Assembly (NCBI RefSeq): GCF_004025325.1
Contig: NZ_RSFE01000002.1
Location: 310,001-374,000 of the forward strand
DNA from: Pseudidiomarina gelatinasegens
Lineage (GTDB): Bacteria; Pseudomonadota; Gammaproteobacteria; Enterobacterales; Alteromonadaceae
Direction: 5' to 3'
Length of the DNA stretch: 64,000 bases
Shown here: one piece after another, positions 9,606-18,446 of the stretch
Numbering within the stretch: the stretch's first letter is position 1
Layout of the letters: each line of letters opens with the position of its first letter
Notes under the pieces: generated by a model
What the model saw: only the letters and a program-made list of their open reading frames with translations
What the model was told of the DNA's origin: nothing
Database searches by the model: none
Position numbers and translations under genes: made by a program

Positions 9606-10154
9606 TTAATCCACTACGCGTGGCGTCAATTTTTGTACAAATTCGGCCAAGCTGTCAGCCACAATTTCGTGCTGTGGCTGGCCGACAAATTCCAGCCCTA
9701 CTTGCCCGCTGGCATTGTCGATACTCACCAACAAATCATCGGATTCTTCGGCTAAACCAATAAATAAAGTAATTGGCTGGCGCAACCGACGTTTCATCAA
9801 TACATGACCCGCTAAATTGGCCTGCAAACGCTGGCCATCTTCTAAACAATGATTCTGTAACAATACTAGCGGATGATGATCAAAGGTTACATTGAGATCC
9901 GCAGCGAACCAACGGCCGTAAAAATGGGCTATATCTGGATGAAACGGCTGTTCCAACGCATTGGCTAGATCATCAAATTGCATCGGTTTAGCTTGGCGCA
10001 CAGGTTGCCAAGTCACAAGGTCTTCCTCAGCGGGTTTACCATAAATCGGTGCTTGCCAATCGTCATGAGATTCTGTGAGCAAAGGCACTTCGGCTTGCGC
10101 GTAAGCGCTTTGATAACGAGCAATTAGCTCATCTAATGCGGCATCAATGTGCAT
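9606..10154 (-). CDS. syd: SecY-interacting protein Syd
   Basis: Syd binds the cytosolic face of SecY and is proposed to check translocon quality. The 182 residues match E. coli Syd (181), including HFYGRWFAADL and the acidic concave surface region. The frame is open to 10163, but AGGA sits directly against that first ATG; the ATG at 10154 has AGGA 8 nt away and is preferred. It is divergent from queF, the same syd/queF/ppnN arrangement as in E. coli, which supports the call. Confidence 0.93.
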   Translation of the reverse strand: MHIDAALDELIARYQSAYAQAEVPLLTESHDDWQAPIYGKPAEEDLVTWQPVRQAKPMQFDDLANALEQPFHPDIAHFYGRWFAADLNVTFDHHPLVLLQNHCLEDGQRLQANLAGHVLMKRRLRQPITLFIGLAEESDDLLVSIDNASGQVGLEFVGQPQHEIVADSLAEFVQKLTPRVVD

Positions 10155-10275
10155 GAAATTCATCCTAACGTGATAGCTTAGTTTGCAGAAATCAGTTTTT
10201 CTGGTAACTCGTCAACAGCAGCGCTACAATGGCCGACTGCATAAAAAACAGTAGTGTAACAGGTAATTGAAATCG

Positions 10276-11106
10276 ATGAAGCAACCTCTCGCCCATTTGA
10301 ATTTGGGCCAACCAACACAGTATCCGACCCAGTATGATGCCAGCTTATTGCAAGCTGTGCCGCGTCAGCTCAATCGCACGCCAATTGGCTTAGCCGAGAG
10401 CATATCGTTGCCATTTCATGGCGATGACATTTGGCATGGTTATGAATTATCGTGGTTGAATACCTTGGGTGTGCCTCAGGTTGCAGTCGCCGAGTTTCGA
10501 GTACCCGCCACCAGCACGAATTTGGTGGAATCAAAGTCATTTAAATTATACCTCAATAGCTTCAATGATAGCCGTTGGGATAGCTGGCATGCCGTGCAAC
10601 AACAGCTTGCCGAAGACTTATCTGCCTGTGCAGGTGGCCAAGTGTCAGTGCGCCTCGATACCGTGCAACAAGCACAGCAGGCGCCATTTAGCGACTTGCC
10701 GGGTTTATGTATTGATGCGCAAGACATTCGCATCGACAGTTACGAATACAATCCGGAGCTATTGAGCCTGCGTGACAATCAAGTGATTGATGAAACGCTG
10801 CACAGTCACCTGCTTAAGTCCAATTGCTTGATTACCAATCAACCTGACTGGGGTTCGGTACTCATTCGTTATCGTGGCCCTGCAATTGATCATGCAGCGC
10901 TCCTGCGTTACATCGTATCGTTTCGCCACCACAACGAATTTCACGAACAATGTGTAGAACGGCTTTATATGGACATTAAAACGCGACTAAAACCCGAACA
11001 ACTGACTGTTTACGCGCGTTATACGCGGCGTGGTGGTTTAGACATCAACCCGTTTCGTTCAGACTTTGAACAAACGCCGCAGTCTGTTCGCTTGAGTCGC
11101 CAATAA
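10276..11106 (+). CDS. queF: NADPH-dependent 7-cyano-7-deazaguanine reductase (preQ0 reductase)
   Basis: Reduces the nitrile of preQ0 to the amine preQ1 in queuosine synthesis. The 276-residue long form has tandem T-fold halves. The catalytic Cys184 lies in [16 protein letters not shown] with Asp191 after it, matching Cys190/Asp197 of E. coli; the substrate-binding [13 protein letters not shown] motif is near residue 85 and [12 protein letters not shown] near 213. The frame could begin at a TTG at 10267, but the ATG at 10276 gives the family N-terminus. A TACAAT (10225-10230) is a possible -10 box. Lies 21 bp before ppnN. Confidence 0.96.
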   Translation: MKQPLAHLNLGQPTQYPTQYDASLLQAVPRQLNRTPIGLAESISLPFHGDDIWHGYELSWLNTLGVPQVAVAEFRVPATSTNLVESKSFKLYLNSFNDSRWDSWHAVQQQLAEDLSACAGGQVSVRLDTVQQAQQAPFSDLPGLCIDAQDIRIDSYEYNPELLSLRDNQVIDETLHSHLLKSNCLITNQPDWGSVLIRYRGPAIDHAALLRYIVSFRHHNEFHEQCVERLYMDIKTRLKPEQLTVYARYTRRGGLDINPFRSDFEQTPQSVRLSRQ

Positions 11107-11127
11107 CAAATCAAAAAAGGAATCGAA

Positions 11128-12483
11128 ATGCGATTTAAAATTTCCCCGCGGGGCAGCATGAGCTTGCTTTCGCAACTTGAAATAAACCGACTGCAACAAA
11201 GCAGCGACGAACAACTCTATAAGCTATTTCGCAACTGTTGCCTGGCTGTGTTGAATGCTGGCAGTACCACCGATAGCAGCGAAGAGATTTTTGAAAAATA
11301 TAAAGATTTTGATGTAAACGTCATCAAGTGCGAGCGTGGCGTGCAACTTGAATTGGTTAACCCACCCGCCGAAGCCTTTGTTGACGGCGAATTGATTGCG
11401 GGTATGCAAGAGTTGGTTGAAGCCGTGCTGCGTGACATTTTGTTTACCGGTGAACGCTACAACGCACAAACTTTAGACTCAGCCGATACCCATACACTAA
11501 CTCACGTAGTGTTCGACATTTTACGTAACGCCCAAGTTGTGCAACCTAACCTCGAGCCCAATGTTATTGTGTGCTGGGGCGGCCACTCAATCAATGAAGT
11601 TGAGTACAAGTACACCAAAGAAGTCGGCTATCAGCTCGGCTTACGTAGCTTGAATATATGCACCGGGTGCGGCCCGGGCGCCATGAAAGGTCCTATGAAA
11701 GGCGCAACCATTGGTCATGCCAAACAACGCATTGTCGACGGCCGCTACCTTGGTTTTACCGAACCGGGAATCATCGCCGCTGAGCCACCGAATCCAATCG
11801 TGAACGAGTTAGTGATACTGCCTGATATCGAAAAACGCCTCGAAGCATTCGTGCGTTGTGCACACGGCATTGTCATTTTCCCAGGCGGTGCAGGTACTGC
11901 AGAAGAGCTACTCTATATTCTGGGTATTTTGATGCATCCAGAAAACGAGCGCCAAGTTCTGCCTATTATCTTAACTGGCCCTGAAAGCAGCCGCGAATAT
12001 TTTGATGCTATTGATGATTTCGTTACCGCAACACTTGGCGATGACGCGCGTAAGCTGTATCAGATTATTGTTGGTGCGCCTGCAGAGGTCGCAAAAGCGA
12101 TGACACAAGGCGCGCAGGCGGTGAAAGAATATCGTCGCGATACCGGTGACTCTTACTGTTTCAATTGGACCTTGCACATCGAAGAAGCGTTTCAGCGTCC
12201 GTTCGTACCGAATCATGACAACGTGCGCAACTTGAATCTGCATCGTGACCAAGCGCCACAAGCTCTCGCTGCAGATTTACGTCGCGCTTTCTCGGCCATC
12301 GTTACTGGTAACGTAAAAGACGACGGTATTCGTGCTATTCGCAAACACGGCGTATTCGAAATTTACGGTGAACGTGACATGATGAAGAAGCTGGACGTAT
12401 TGTTGCGGGCATTCGTCGAACAAAGCCGCATGAAGCTGCCAGGTTCGGTGTATCATCCATGCTATCGTGTCATTACAGATTAA
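11128..12483 (+). CDS. ppnN: Pyrimidine/purine nucleotide 5'-monophosphate nucleosidase
   Basis: PpnN (YgdH) is a LOG-family enzyme that cleaves nucleoside monophosphates to base and ribose 5-phosphate and is stimulated by (p)ppGpp in E. coli. The 451 residues match the family. The LOG motif PGGAGTAEE is at about 252-260, with the upstream GCGPGAMKGPMKGA block near 182 that contacts the phosphate. The N-terminal (1-130) and C-terminal extensions specific to PpnN over short plant LOG proteins are present. It follows queF by 21 bp in the same order as in E. coli, with AAAGGA before the ATG. Confidence 0.95.
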   Translation: MRFKISPRGSMSLLSQLEINRLQQSSDEQLYKLFRNCCLAVLNAGSTTDSSEEIFEKYKDFDVNVIKCERGVQLELVNPPAEAFVDGELIAGMQELVEAVLRDILFTGERYNAQTLDSADTHTLTHVVFDILRNAQVVQPNLEPNVIVCWGGHSINEVEYKYTKEVGYQLGLRSLNICTGCGPGAMKGPMKGATIGHAKQRIVDGRYLGFTEPGIIAAEPPNPIVNELVILPDIEKRLEAFVRCAHGIVIFPGGAGTAEELLYILGILMHPENERQVLPIILTGPESSREYFDAIDDFVTATLGDDARKLYQIIVGAPAEVAKAMTQGAQAVKEYRRDTGDSYCFNWTLHIEEAFQRPFVPNHDNVRNLNLHRDQAPQALAADLRRAFSAIVTGNVKDDGIRAIRKHGVFEIYGERDMMKKLDVLLRAFVEQSRMKLPGSVYHPCYRVITD

Positions 12484-12505
12484 TTAGCTCAAGGAGGCGT
12501 AGCTG

Positions 12506-12877
12506 ATGTCGAAAATGCTTAAAGTTGTGTTAATTGGCTTTGCCATTTACGCGGCAGCAGCTGCGCTGGTTCTGCACCTTTATCAAGCGGACCCGGAAAA
12601 TATGAGTTGGCAGGAACGCGAAACCTTCAACCTCAAACAAATCGGCCGCCTTGACCTCGGCACCCAAAAAGATGACGTGATTCGTTTGCTGGGCTCACCA
12701 GATATTAGTGAAGCGAAAGCCACAGATAACGGCGAAGTCCTGATTTTATTTTATCGCACGCACCATGTGAAATCCGATGGCATTACCACGCGCGATGAAT
12801 GCACCCCAATGCTCTTTAAAGACGGTTCATTGATTGCCTGGGGTGCTGACGCTTATAGCGAATATCAATCGTTTTAA
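12506..12877 (+). CDS. DUF3192 family protein
   Basis: A 123-residue protein with one N-terminal hydrophobic segment (about 5-24, VVLIGFAIYAAAAALVLHLY) and a periplasmic domain that has the SmpA/OmlA-like pattern LKQIGRLDLGTQKDDVIRLLGSPD (about 44-67). That pattern is shared by BamE-type folds, but the lipobox Cys is missing, so this is an inner-membrane-anchored DUF3192 member, not BamE. Function unknown. AAGGAGG precedes the ATG, an exceptionally strong ribosome binding site. Sits 22 bp after ppnN and is probably in its operon. Confidence 0.78.
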   Translation: MSKMLKVVLIGFAIYAAAAALVLHLYQADPENMSWQERETFNLKQIGRLDLGTQKDDVIRLLGSPDISEAKATDNGEVLILFYRTHHVKSDGITTRDECTPMLFKDGSLIAWGADAYSEYQSF

Positions 12878-12974
12878 TGACACGCAACACCTCAGCAGCC
12901 AGCAAAATCTGCTATAGTTCGCGCCAATTGATGTTAGACACTTAATTTGACCTAGAAGTTAGAAGGTACCCGCG

Positions 12975-13979
12975 ATGAGCACCACAATTACTGTAATCCC
13001 TGGCGACGGAATTGGCCCAGACATTATTGATGCCACACTGAAAATTCTTGACCAAGCTGGTTGTGATTTTAACTATGAGTTTGCCGATGCAGGCTTAGCC
13101 GCACTCGAGAAAACTGGTGAGCTGTTGCCGCAGGCAACGTTAGATGCAATTGCACGCAATAAAGCAACATTAAAGGGTCCGTTAACTACACCTGTTGGTG
13201 AAGGTTTTACATCAATCAACGTCAGCTTACGTAAACAGTTTAACCTCTACGCCAATGTACGTCCGGTAAAATCATTCAAGGGCACCCAAGCGCGCTACGA
13301 AAATATCGACATTATTACGGTACGCGAAAACACCGAAGGCATGTACTCAGGGCTTGGCCAAGTTGTTTCTGAAGACGGTTCTGAAGCACAAGCAATGAGC
13401 AAAATTACCCGCGCAGGCTGTGAACGTATCGTTCGTTTTGCATACGAACTAGCCCGCCGCGAAGGCCGTAAAAAGGTCACTGCAGTACACAAAGCGAATA
13501 TTCTTAAATCAACCTCAGGGTTATTTTTGAAAGTTGCCCGTGAAATCGCCGCTGAGTATCCGGATATTCAGTCCGATGAAATGATTGTTGATGCGGTATG
13601 CATGAAACTGGTGATGAACCCAGAGCAGTTCGATGTGATTGTAACCACCAACCTGTTCGGTGATATTTTATCTGACCTGTGCGCCGGTTTAGTTGGCGGC
13701 TTGGGTATGGCACCTGGCGCCAACATTGGTGAGAAGTCAGCTATTTTTGAAGCGGTACATGGCTCTGCACCCGACATCGCTGGGCAAAACCTTGCCAACC
13801 CAACCTCAGTGATTTTGGCAGCAATTCAAATGCTCGAATATCTGGGCATGCATGATCAAGCCAAGCGCATTCTTGCCGCAGTAACCGACGTTATTGCCTC
13901 AGGTGACCGCACCACGCGTGACCTCGGAGGTACCGGCGGCACCACAGACTTTACCCAGGCTGTGATTGACCGCTTATAA
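12975..13979 (+). CDS. NAD-dependent isocitrate dehydrogenase
   Basis: Oxidative decarboxylation of isocitrate to 2-oxoglutarate. The 334-residue product belongs to the short isocitrate/isopropylmalate dehydrogenase family and looks like the eukaryotic-type NAD-IDH, not the long NADP enzyme: VIPGDGIGP at 8-16, the substrate loop GFTSINVSLRKQFNLYANVRP near 76-96, VRENTEGMYSG at 116-126, and EAVHGSAPDIAG near 258. Isopropylmalate dehydrogenase or homoisocitrate dehydrogenase are weaker alternatives; the substrate-loop Ser and the ENTEGMYSG block favour isocitrate. An extended -10 (TGC then TATAGT, 12913-12918) lies upstream, and a terminator follows. Confidence 0.85.
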   Translation: MSTTITVIPGDGIGPDIIDATLKILDQAGCDFNYEFADAGLAALEKTGELLPQATLDAIARNKATLKGPLTTPVGEGFTSINVSLRKQFNLYANVRPVKSFKGTQARYENIDIITVRENTEGMYSGLGQVVSEDGSEAQAMSKITRAGCERIVRFAYELARREGRKKVTAVHKANILKSTSGLFLKVAREIAAEYPDIQSDEMIVDAVCMKLVMNPEQFDVIVTTNLFGDILSDLCAGLVGGLGMAPGANIGEKSAIFEAVHGSAPDIAGQNLANPTSVILAAIQMLEYLGMHDQAKRILAAVTDVIASGDRTTRDLGGTGGTTDFTQAVIDRL

Positions 13980-13991
13980 AACCATATGAAT

Positions 13992-14021
13992 AAAAAAACC
14001 GACCCTCAGGTCGGTTTTTTT
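13992..14021. terminator. Bidirectional terminator between idh and rlmM
   Basis: Stem CCGACC/GGTCGG with loop CTCA is flanked by seven A on the left and seven T on the right, so it can terminate transcription from both sides. It begins 13 bp after the isocitrate dehydrogenase stop and just reaches the last bases of rlmM. Confidence 0.92.
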
Positions 14022-15111
14022 ATATCCAGCGAATATGCACGGTGACTTCTTCGCGGTCATGGTAAAGTTGCTTCGCTTGCAACTCAAACTTACCACGGCC
14101 CTGCTCCATCAAATCGCGCTTAATATGCTCTAAATATTCAGCCATTGCAGCGTAGCGCCGCTTCATAGGTAACTTAAGGTTGAAAATGGCTTCTTTGCAA
14201 TCACCGTCAATCAACCAACTGGTCATCAGTTCGCCGACACGCGCAGGTTTTTCAACCATATCGCACACCAACCAAGTGACGTTCTTTTTCTTCGGTCGGT
14301 ATTTAAAACCATCTTCACGAATATGCTTAACTTGCCCTGTCTGCATCAAGCTCTCAGCCATTGGTCCATTATCAACCGCCTGAACCATCATGCCGCGGCG
14401 CACAAGTTGATACGTCCAACCACCCGGAGCTGCACCTAAATCCACAGCATTCATGCCTGAGCTAATGCGCTCTTCACGCTCGTGTTCAGGAACAAATACT
14501 TGAAAGGCTTCGTCAAGCTTCAAGGTTGAGCGACTCGGCGCATCACTCGGTGAGCGCAAACGCGGAATCCCCATCAACCAAGGAGACTGATTAAATGAAT
14601 AGGAAAAACCGATATAAATTTCTTTATTACTTAAAAAGAATGCGTGCAATGTTGGGCGCCGATCGCTCTCTTTTGCCGTCAACCAATCAATTTTTCGCAA
14701 CCCTTGGCGCAATGGCACCGTGAACTTACGGCAAAACTTAGTGAGCTCTTTACCTAAATTAGTATCCGGTGTTTCCAGGCGCAAATCACCGCAGGGCTTA
14801 ATGCCTGGAAAAGCTTCCATGACATCTTCATCCAACAACGCAACCTGCACCGCACTTACTCTGTCTTCTTGCGGAAGATCAGTAACATGCGCCAAAATCA
14901 CAATAAATTGGCGGGTGAACATCAGTTCAGCAAGAAGTAACTTTTTGGCCAAGTGCTCGGCCTCTTCGCTTTGACAGCGATATACAACGTAACCTTGATG
15001 TGCCTTGGTTTGGCAATAGCCAAAAATGCCCAAAGCAGCAGTTTTATCCTGCAGCTCGGCGGCACAATCACTTTCAAATCCAGGCCGACAATAGGCCACA
15101 ATTCCGGTCAT
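14020..15111 (-). CDS. rlmM: 23S rRNA (cytidine(2498)-2'-O)-methyltransferase
   Basis: Methylates the ribose of C2498 in 23S rRNA using SAM before ribosome assembly. The 363 residues match RlmM: an N-terminal THUMP-like RNA-binding half, then a Rossmann methyltransferase with SAM motif AVDLGAAPGGWTYQLV at 222-237 and the catalytic KDKE-type residues downstream (WLVCDMVEKP near 260, NLKLPMKRR near 297). Its start overlaps the upstream hydrolase by 4 bp (ATGA). In E. coli rlmM follows gcvA and ygdD; here the GcvA-like regulator is also nearby. Confidence 0.95.
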   Translation of the reverse strand: MTGIVAYCRPGFESDCAAELQDKTAALGIFGYCQTKAHQGYVVYRCQSEEAEHLAKKLLLAELMFTRQFIVILAHVTDLPQEDRVSAVQVALLDEDVMEAFPGIKPCGDLRLETPDTNLGKELTKFCRKFTVPLRQGLRKIDWLTAKESDRRPTLHAFFLSNKEIYIGFSYSFNQSPWLMGIPRLRSPSDAPSRSTLKLDEAFQVFVPEHEREERISSGMNAVDLGAAPGGWTYQLVRRGMMVQAVDNGPMAESLMQTGQVKHIREDGFKYRPKKKNVTWLVCDMVEKPARVGELMTSWLIDGDCKEAIFNLKLPMKRRYAAMAEYLEHIKRDLMEQGRGKFELQAKQLYHDREEVTVHIRWI

Positions 15112-15746
15112 TCATAACCCCTTGGTAAAACGCTATTCGTTATTTCATTAACCGCAGCTTGCCACAGCTGCTCACGCGTATAACCACTACGCTTGGTCGG
15201 CTCTAGACTGTGATCACCGCCATCAATCCATTTTACTGCAACATTGTTAGGTAGCTTGTAGCTCGCGACTTCATCAGGTTTGCCCAAGTTATCGCGTGTA
15301 CCTTGAATAATTAAATTTCGCGTGCAGTTGTTGGCTAAGTCAGCTAAACGCAAGGTGTCAGGTTTGCCAACCGGATGAAACGGGAAGCCAAGTGCAATCG
15401 CACACCTTGCATTCAATTCATCAGCAAGCCGAAACGCTACCCGCGATCCCATCGACTTACCCATTAAAATTAATGGCTTATCATCATTAAATTGGCCAAC
15501 CACGGTGCGCATGCAGTGCTCTAACTCGGGCATCCGGTTTGGCGGGCGTCGCACGCCGGTGTCCATAAACTTTTGCCAGTACGGAAAATTAAAACGTACA
15601 ACTTCAATATCATTGAGTGCGAGTCCGAGTGCAAAATATTGCATAAAGTCGCTTTGCAACCCTGCTCCAGCGCCATGCGCAAACACCACACGTACACTGC
15701 CTTGCGCGTTATCACGTTGTATTGCAACACGCTGACTCTCACTCAT
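15108..15746 (-). CDS. Alpha/beta hydrolase of the KANL3/Tex30-like family
   Basis: A 212-residue cytosolic alpha/beta hydrolase. FAHGAGAG (22-29) is the oxyanion-hole strand, Ser98 in GKSMGSR is the probable nucleophile, Asp162 (QGTRDNLG) and the His in DGGDHSLEP (about 183) complete the triad. The frame is open to 15767 from a TTG, but GAGGA lies 6 nt before the ATG at 15746, which is chosen. It overlaps rlmM by 4 bp and the upstream LysR gene by 8 bp, so it is translationally coupled to both. Substrate unknown. Confidence 0.82.
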   Translation of the reverse strand: MSESQRVAIQRDNAQGSVRVVFAHGAGAGLQSDFMQYFALGLALNDIEVVRFNFPYWQKFMDTGVRRPPNRMPELEHCMRTVVGQFNDDKPLILMGKSMGSRVAFRLADELNARCAIALGFPFHPVGKPDTLRLADLANNCTRNLIIQGTRDNLGKPDEVASYKLPNNVAVKWIDGGDHSLEPTKRSGYTREQLWQAAVNEITNSVLPRGYE

Positions 15747-16638
15747 AGCTGTCCTCTTCTTCCTCAACCACTTGCAGCAACCAATTTCGGAAGGTCGCGA
15801 TTTTACCTACTTCTGACTGAGAGTCACGACAAACCAGATAAAAAGATTTTTGCCGTGGTAGTGCTTCTGGAAAAATTTGAATTAAATGGCCAGCGTCTAT
15901 TTCCGGCTTAACCAACACATTATTCGCCAAAGCAATCCCCTGGCCGTGCACTGCAGCTTTAAGCGCAAGATTTGAGTGGCTAAAAATAGGCCCGTTGTCA
16001 CCTTTGTCTTTATCAATGCCCACCAACTTAAACCAGTCTTTCCAGGCATTGCGCGTTTCATCATGCAATAACGTATGATTAAGAAGATCGCGCGGCTCGC
16101 GTAACGGTTTAGTGCCTGTCAGCAACAGCGGGGAGCAAACCGGTAGTAAGAATTCGTTGTGCAGTTTATATGCTTTCAGGCCAGGCCATTTGCCCGAGCC
16201 ATAGTAAATGGCAACGTCAACATCATCGGTTAACGAACCATCAACTTCGTCCACAGCCCGAATTCGCACATCAATGTCAGGGCAAGCTTCACGGAAACGG
16301 CTAAGGCGTGGCACGAACCATAAAATAGCAAAGCTAGGGGGCAAGGATATTGTCAATGAGCCGCGTTGGCTGGCAAACTTCACCCGCTCAGTCGCTTGCA
16401 CAATGTGATCGAATATTTCTTTTAATTCAAGAAAATAGGTTTGCCCTTCAGGGGTGAGTAGCAGCGATCTGTTACGCCGCAAAAACAACTGTACCCCCAA
16501 ATACTCTTCAAGCCCTTTCACTTGATGGCTCACCGCCGCTTGGGTGACATAAAGTTCATCGGCCGCACGCGTAAAACTCAAATGGCGCGCAGCCGCTTCG
16601 AAAGCCTTTAAAGCATTTAATGGGGGTAATTTACGCAT
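15739..16638 (-). CDS. gcvA: LysR-family regulator, GcvA type
   Basis: LysR transcription factor of 299 residues. The winged HTH (about 5-64, LNALKAFEAAARHLSFTRAADELYVTQAAVSHQVKGLEEYLGVQLF) is almost the GcvA signature; GcvA in E. coli controls the glycine cleavage genes. The C-terminal effector domain (90-290) has the typical DVDVAIYYGSGKWPGL pocket. Synteny near rlmM supports the name. However the gene starts 9 bp after an SDR at the end of the valine cluster and is in the same direction, so it may also be transcribed with that cluster. Several GcvA-like paralogues exist in this class, so the target genes are uncertain. Confidence 0.8.
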   Translation of the reverse strand: MRKLPPLNALKAFEAAARHLSFTRAADELYVTQAAVSHQVKGLEEYLGVQLFLRRNRSLLLTPEGQTYFLELKEIFDHIVQATERVKFASQRGSLTISLPPSFAILWFVPRLSRFREACPDIDVRIRAVDEVDGSLTDDVDVAIYYGSGKWPGLKAYKLHNEFLLPVCSPLLLTGTKPLREPRDLLNHTLLHDETRNAWKDWFKLVGIDKDKGDNGPIFSHSNLALKAAVHGQGIALANNVLVKPEIDAGHLIQIFPEALPRQKSFYLVCRDSQSEVGKIATFRNWLLQVVEEEEDSYE

Positions 16639-16647
16639 CAGTACTCG

Positions 16648-17412
16648 TTATAGTCGAACTCCACCGTCTATTTCTACCACACGACCGCTGAAGAAGTCAT
16701 TCTCAATGATGTATCGGGCGCTGTGTGCAATTTCTTCCGGCTGGCCCCAACGGCGTAACGGAACCATGTTCAACGCACGCTCAATTGCTTCGGGCTTCAT
16801 TTGTGCGGTCATTGGTGTTTCGATAAAGCCTGGCGCAATTGCGCCACAACGAATGCCAAAGCGCCCAAGTTCACGCGCCCAAGTGACAGTCATTGCAACC
16901 ACACCAGCCTTGGTTGCCGCGTAGTTGGTTTGCCCCATATTACCGGCGCGCGCCACACTTGAAATGTTAATAATCACCCCACCCTTTCCAGCTTTCGCCA
17001 TATGGGCAGCGGCTTCACGACCACATAAGAAACTTCCGGTTAGGTTCACATCCAATACCGACTGAAATTGTTGCAGCGGCATTTTGTGCGTAATTTCACC
17101 GTCTTTGCATTTAATCAGCAAGCCGTCACGTAAAATACCGGCATTGTTTATCAACACATCAACCGCACCGAAGTCAGCCGCAATGTCATTAAACACCTGC
17201 TCAACGGCCGCTTCGTCCGTGACATTCACAACGTAGCCTTTTACTTTTTTCGTACCTTTGTCGGTACAGATTTTTTCTGCTTCCGCCAAGGTATCAGCAT
17301 TCATATCAATTAACGCCAACTGTGCGCCATCCACAGCAAAATGCTCAGCCATTGCACGGCCCAAACCTTGCGCGCCGCCCGTGATCACAATTGTACTTTC
17401 AGCAATTTTCAT
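16648..17412 (-). CDS. SDR family oxidoreductase (FabG-like)
   Basis: Classical short-chain dehydrogenase, 254 residues: NAD(P) loop TGGAQGLG at 11-18, NNAG at 89-92, catalytic Ser151/152, Tyr164 and Lys168 (YAATK), and the C-terminal GRVVEIDGGVRL. Asp36 at the end of the second strand (LALIDMN) favours NAD over NADP. It sits 10 bp after mmsB and is the last dehydrogenase of the valine cluster. It may oxidise a 3-hydroxyacyl-CoA or related hydroxy acid, but the exact substrate cannot be read from sequence. Confidence 0.85.
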   Translation of the reverse strand: MKIAESTIVITGGAQGLGRAMAEHFAVDGAQLALIDMNADTLAEAEKICTDKGTKKVKGYVVNVTDEAAVEQVFNDIAADFGAVDVLINNAGILRDGLLIKCKDGEITHKMPLQQFQSVLDVNLTGSFLCGREAAAHMAKAGKGGVIINISSVARAGNMGQTNYAATKAGVVAMTVTWARELGRFGIRCGAIAPGFIETPMTAQMKPEAIERALNMVPLRRWGQPEEIAHSARYIIENDFFSGRVVEIDGGVRL

Positions 17413-17422
17413 AATGTTTCCG

Positions 17423-18316
17423 TTACTTCGTGTTTGCTTTTACGTAGTTAAAAATACTGGAAAAGTCTTCCCGACCATGCCCCAGCTGCGACCAGCTACG
17501 GTAAAGATTATGTGTTAATGCGCCCATTGGCGTCGCCGCACCGCTAGCTAATGCTGCTTGCTGTGCCAAACCAAGATCTTTACTCATAAGGTCAACCAAG
17601 AAGCCGCCTTGATAGCCGTTACTCGAAGGGACATTATCCATCACATTAGGGCATGGATTATATACATCTAAAGTCCAGTTGCTCCCCGAGCTCTTCGACA
17701 TGATTTCAGACAAGACTTTTGCGTCCAAACCATGCGCAATACCAAGCTGCAGTGCCTCTGACGTGCCAACCATTAACACGGACAACAGCATATTATTACA
17801 AATTTTAGCTACTTGTCCGGCACCAACATCACCGGCGCGGAAGATATTCTTACCCATGTGCTGCAACACGTCACGCGCGCGTTCTACATCGGCCTCTTGA
17901 CCGCCACAGATAAAGGTAAGTGTGCCGGCCTTAGCACCACCTACGCCGCCTGAAACTGGGGCATCAATAAAGGAAATATTCTTGGCTTTTAGAGCAAGAC
18001 CAACGTTACGAGCCGTGGCTGCACTGATGGTACTGCAATCAATCGCTAGCGCATTTTCGCCAAGCACATTGATTAAGCCATTGTCGCCCAAATAAACACT
18101 TTCAACGTGCTTATCGGCCGGCAGCATACTGATCACAAAGTCAGCGCCCTGCGCTGCCTCGGTCGCCGAGGCCGCACGTGTGCAACCAGCTTCTTCGGCT
18201 GCCAACAACGCCGCTTCCGCAAGATCAAATACTTGTACCTGGTGCCCACCTTTCACGAGGTTGGCCGCCATTGGGCCACCCATGTTTCCTAATCCAATAA
18301 ATCCGACTTTAGCCAT
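17423..18316 (-). CDS. mmsB: 3-hydroxyisobutyrate dehydrogenase
   Basis: Oxidises (S)-3-hydroxyisobutyrate to methylmalonate semialdehyde with NAD in valine catabolism. The 297 residues show the beta-hydroxyacid dehydrogenase family: N-terminal FIGLGNMGGPMA (6-17), the substrate loop DAPVSGGVGGA (118-128), catalytic Lys171 in GQVAKICNNM with Asn174/175. Neighbouring genes encode the preceding step (3-hydroxyisobutyryl-CoA hydrolase) and the following one (mmsA), so the specific substrate is well supported. It is separated from the hydrolase gene by a 130-bp repeat-rich gap. Confidence 0.94.
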   Translation of the reverse strand: MAKVGFIGLGNMGGPMAANLVKGGHQVQVFDLAEAALLAAEEAGCTRAASATEAAQGADFVISMLPADKHVESVYLGDNGLINVLGENALAIDCSTISAATARNVGLALKAKNISFIDAPVSGGVGGAKAGTLTFICGGQEADVERARDVLQHMGKNIFRAGDVGAGQVAKICNNMLLSVLMVGTSEALQLGIAHGLDAKVLSEIMSKSSGSNWTLDVYNPCPNVMDNVPSSNGYQGGFLVDLMSKDLGLAQQAALASGAATPMGALTHNLYRSWSQLGHGREDFSSIFNYVKANTK

Positions 18317-18330
18317 GATTGAACCTCAAA

Positions 18331-18437
18331 TTCGTTGTTCGTACACTTCGCTGTTCGTTGTTCGTCCGTGCTACGCACTATTCGAATAGCGCAGCGCACG
18401 AATAGCGCAGCGGACGAATAACGAATAACGAATAACG
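18331..18437. repeat. Long imperfect inverted repeat with 16-bp units
   Basis: The gap between the hydrolase and mmsB is a large imperfect palindrome centred on TTCGAA (18381-18386). The right arm has two tandem 16-bp units, CGAATAGCGCAGCGCA (18383-18398) and CGAATAGCGCAGCGGA (18399-18414), then three copies of CGAATAA (18415-18435). The left arm carries inverted relatives such as TACACTTCGCTGTTCG (18342-18357). A related array ends the window (63884 on). It resembles dispersed REP-like elements. It could form a cruciform in DNA or a stable hairpin in the operon message. Confidence 0.8.
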
Positions 18438-18446
18438 TTATTGTTG

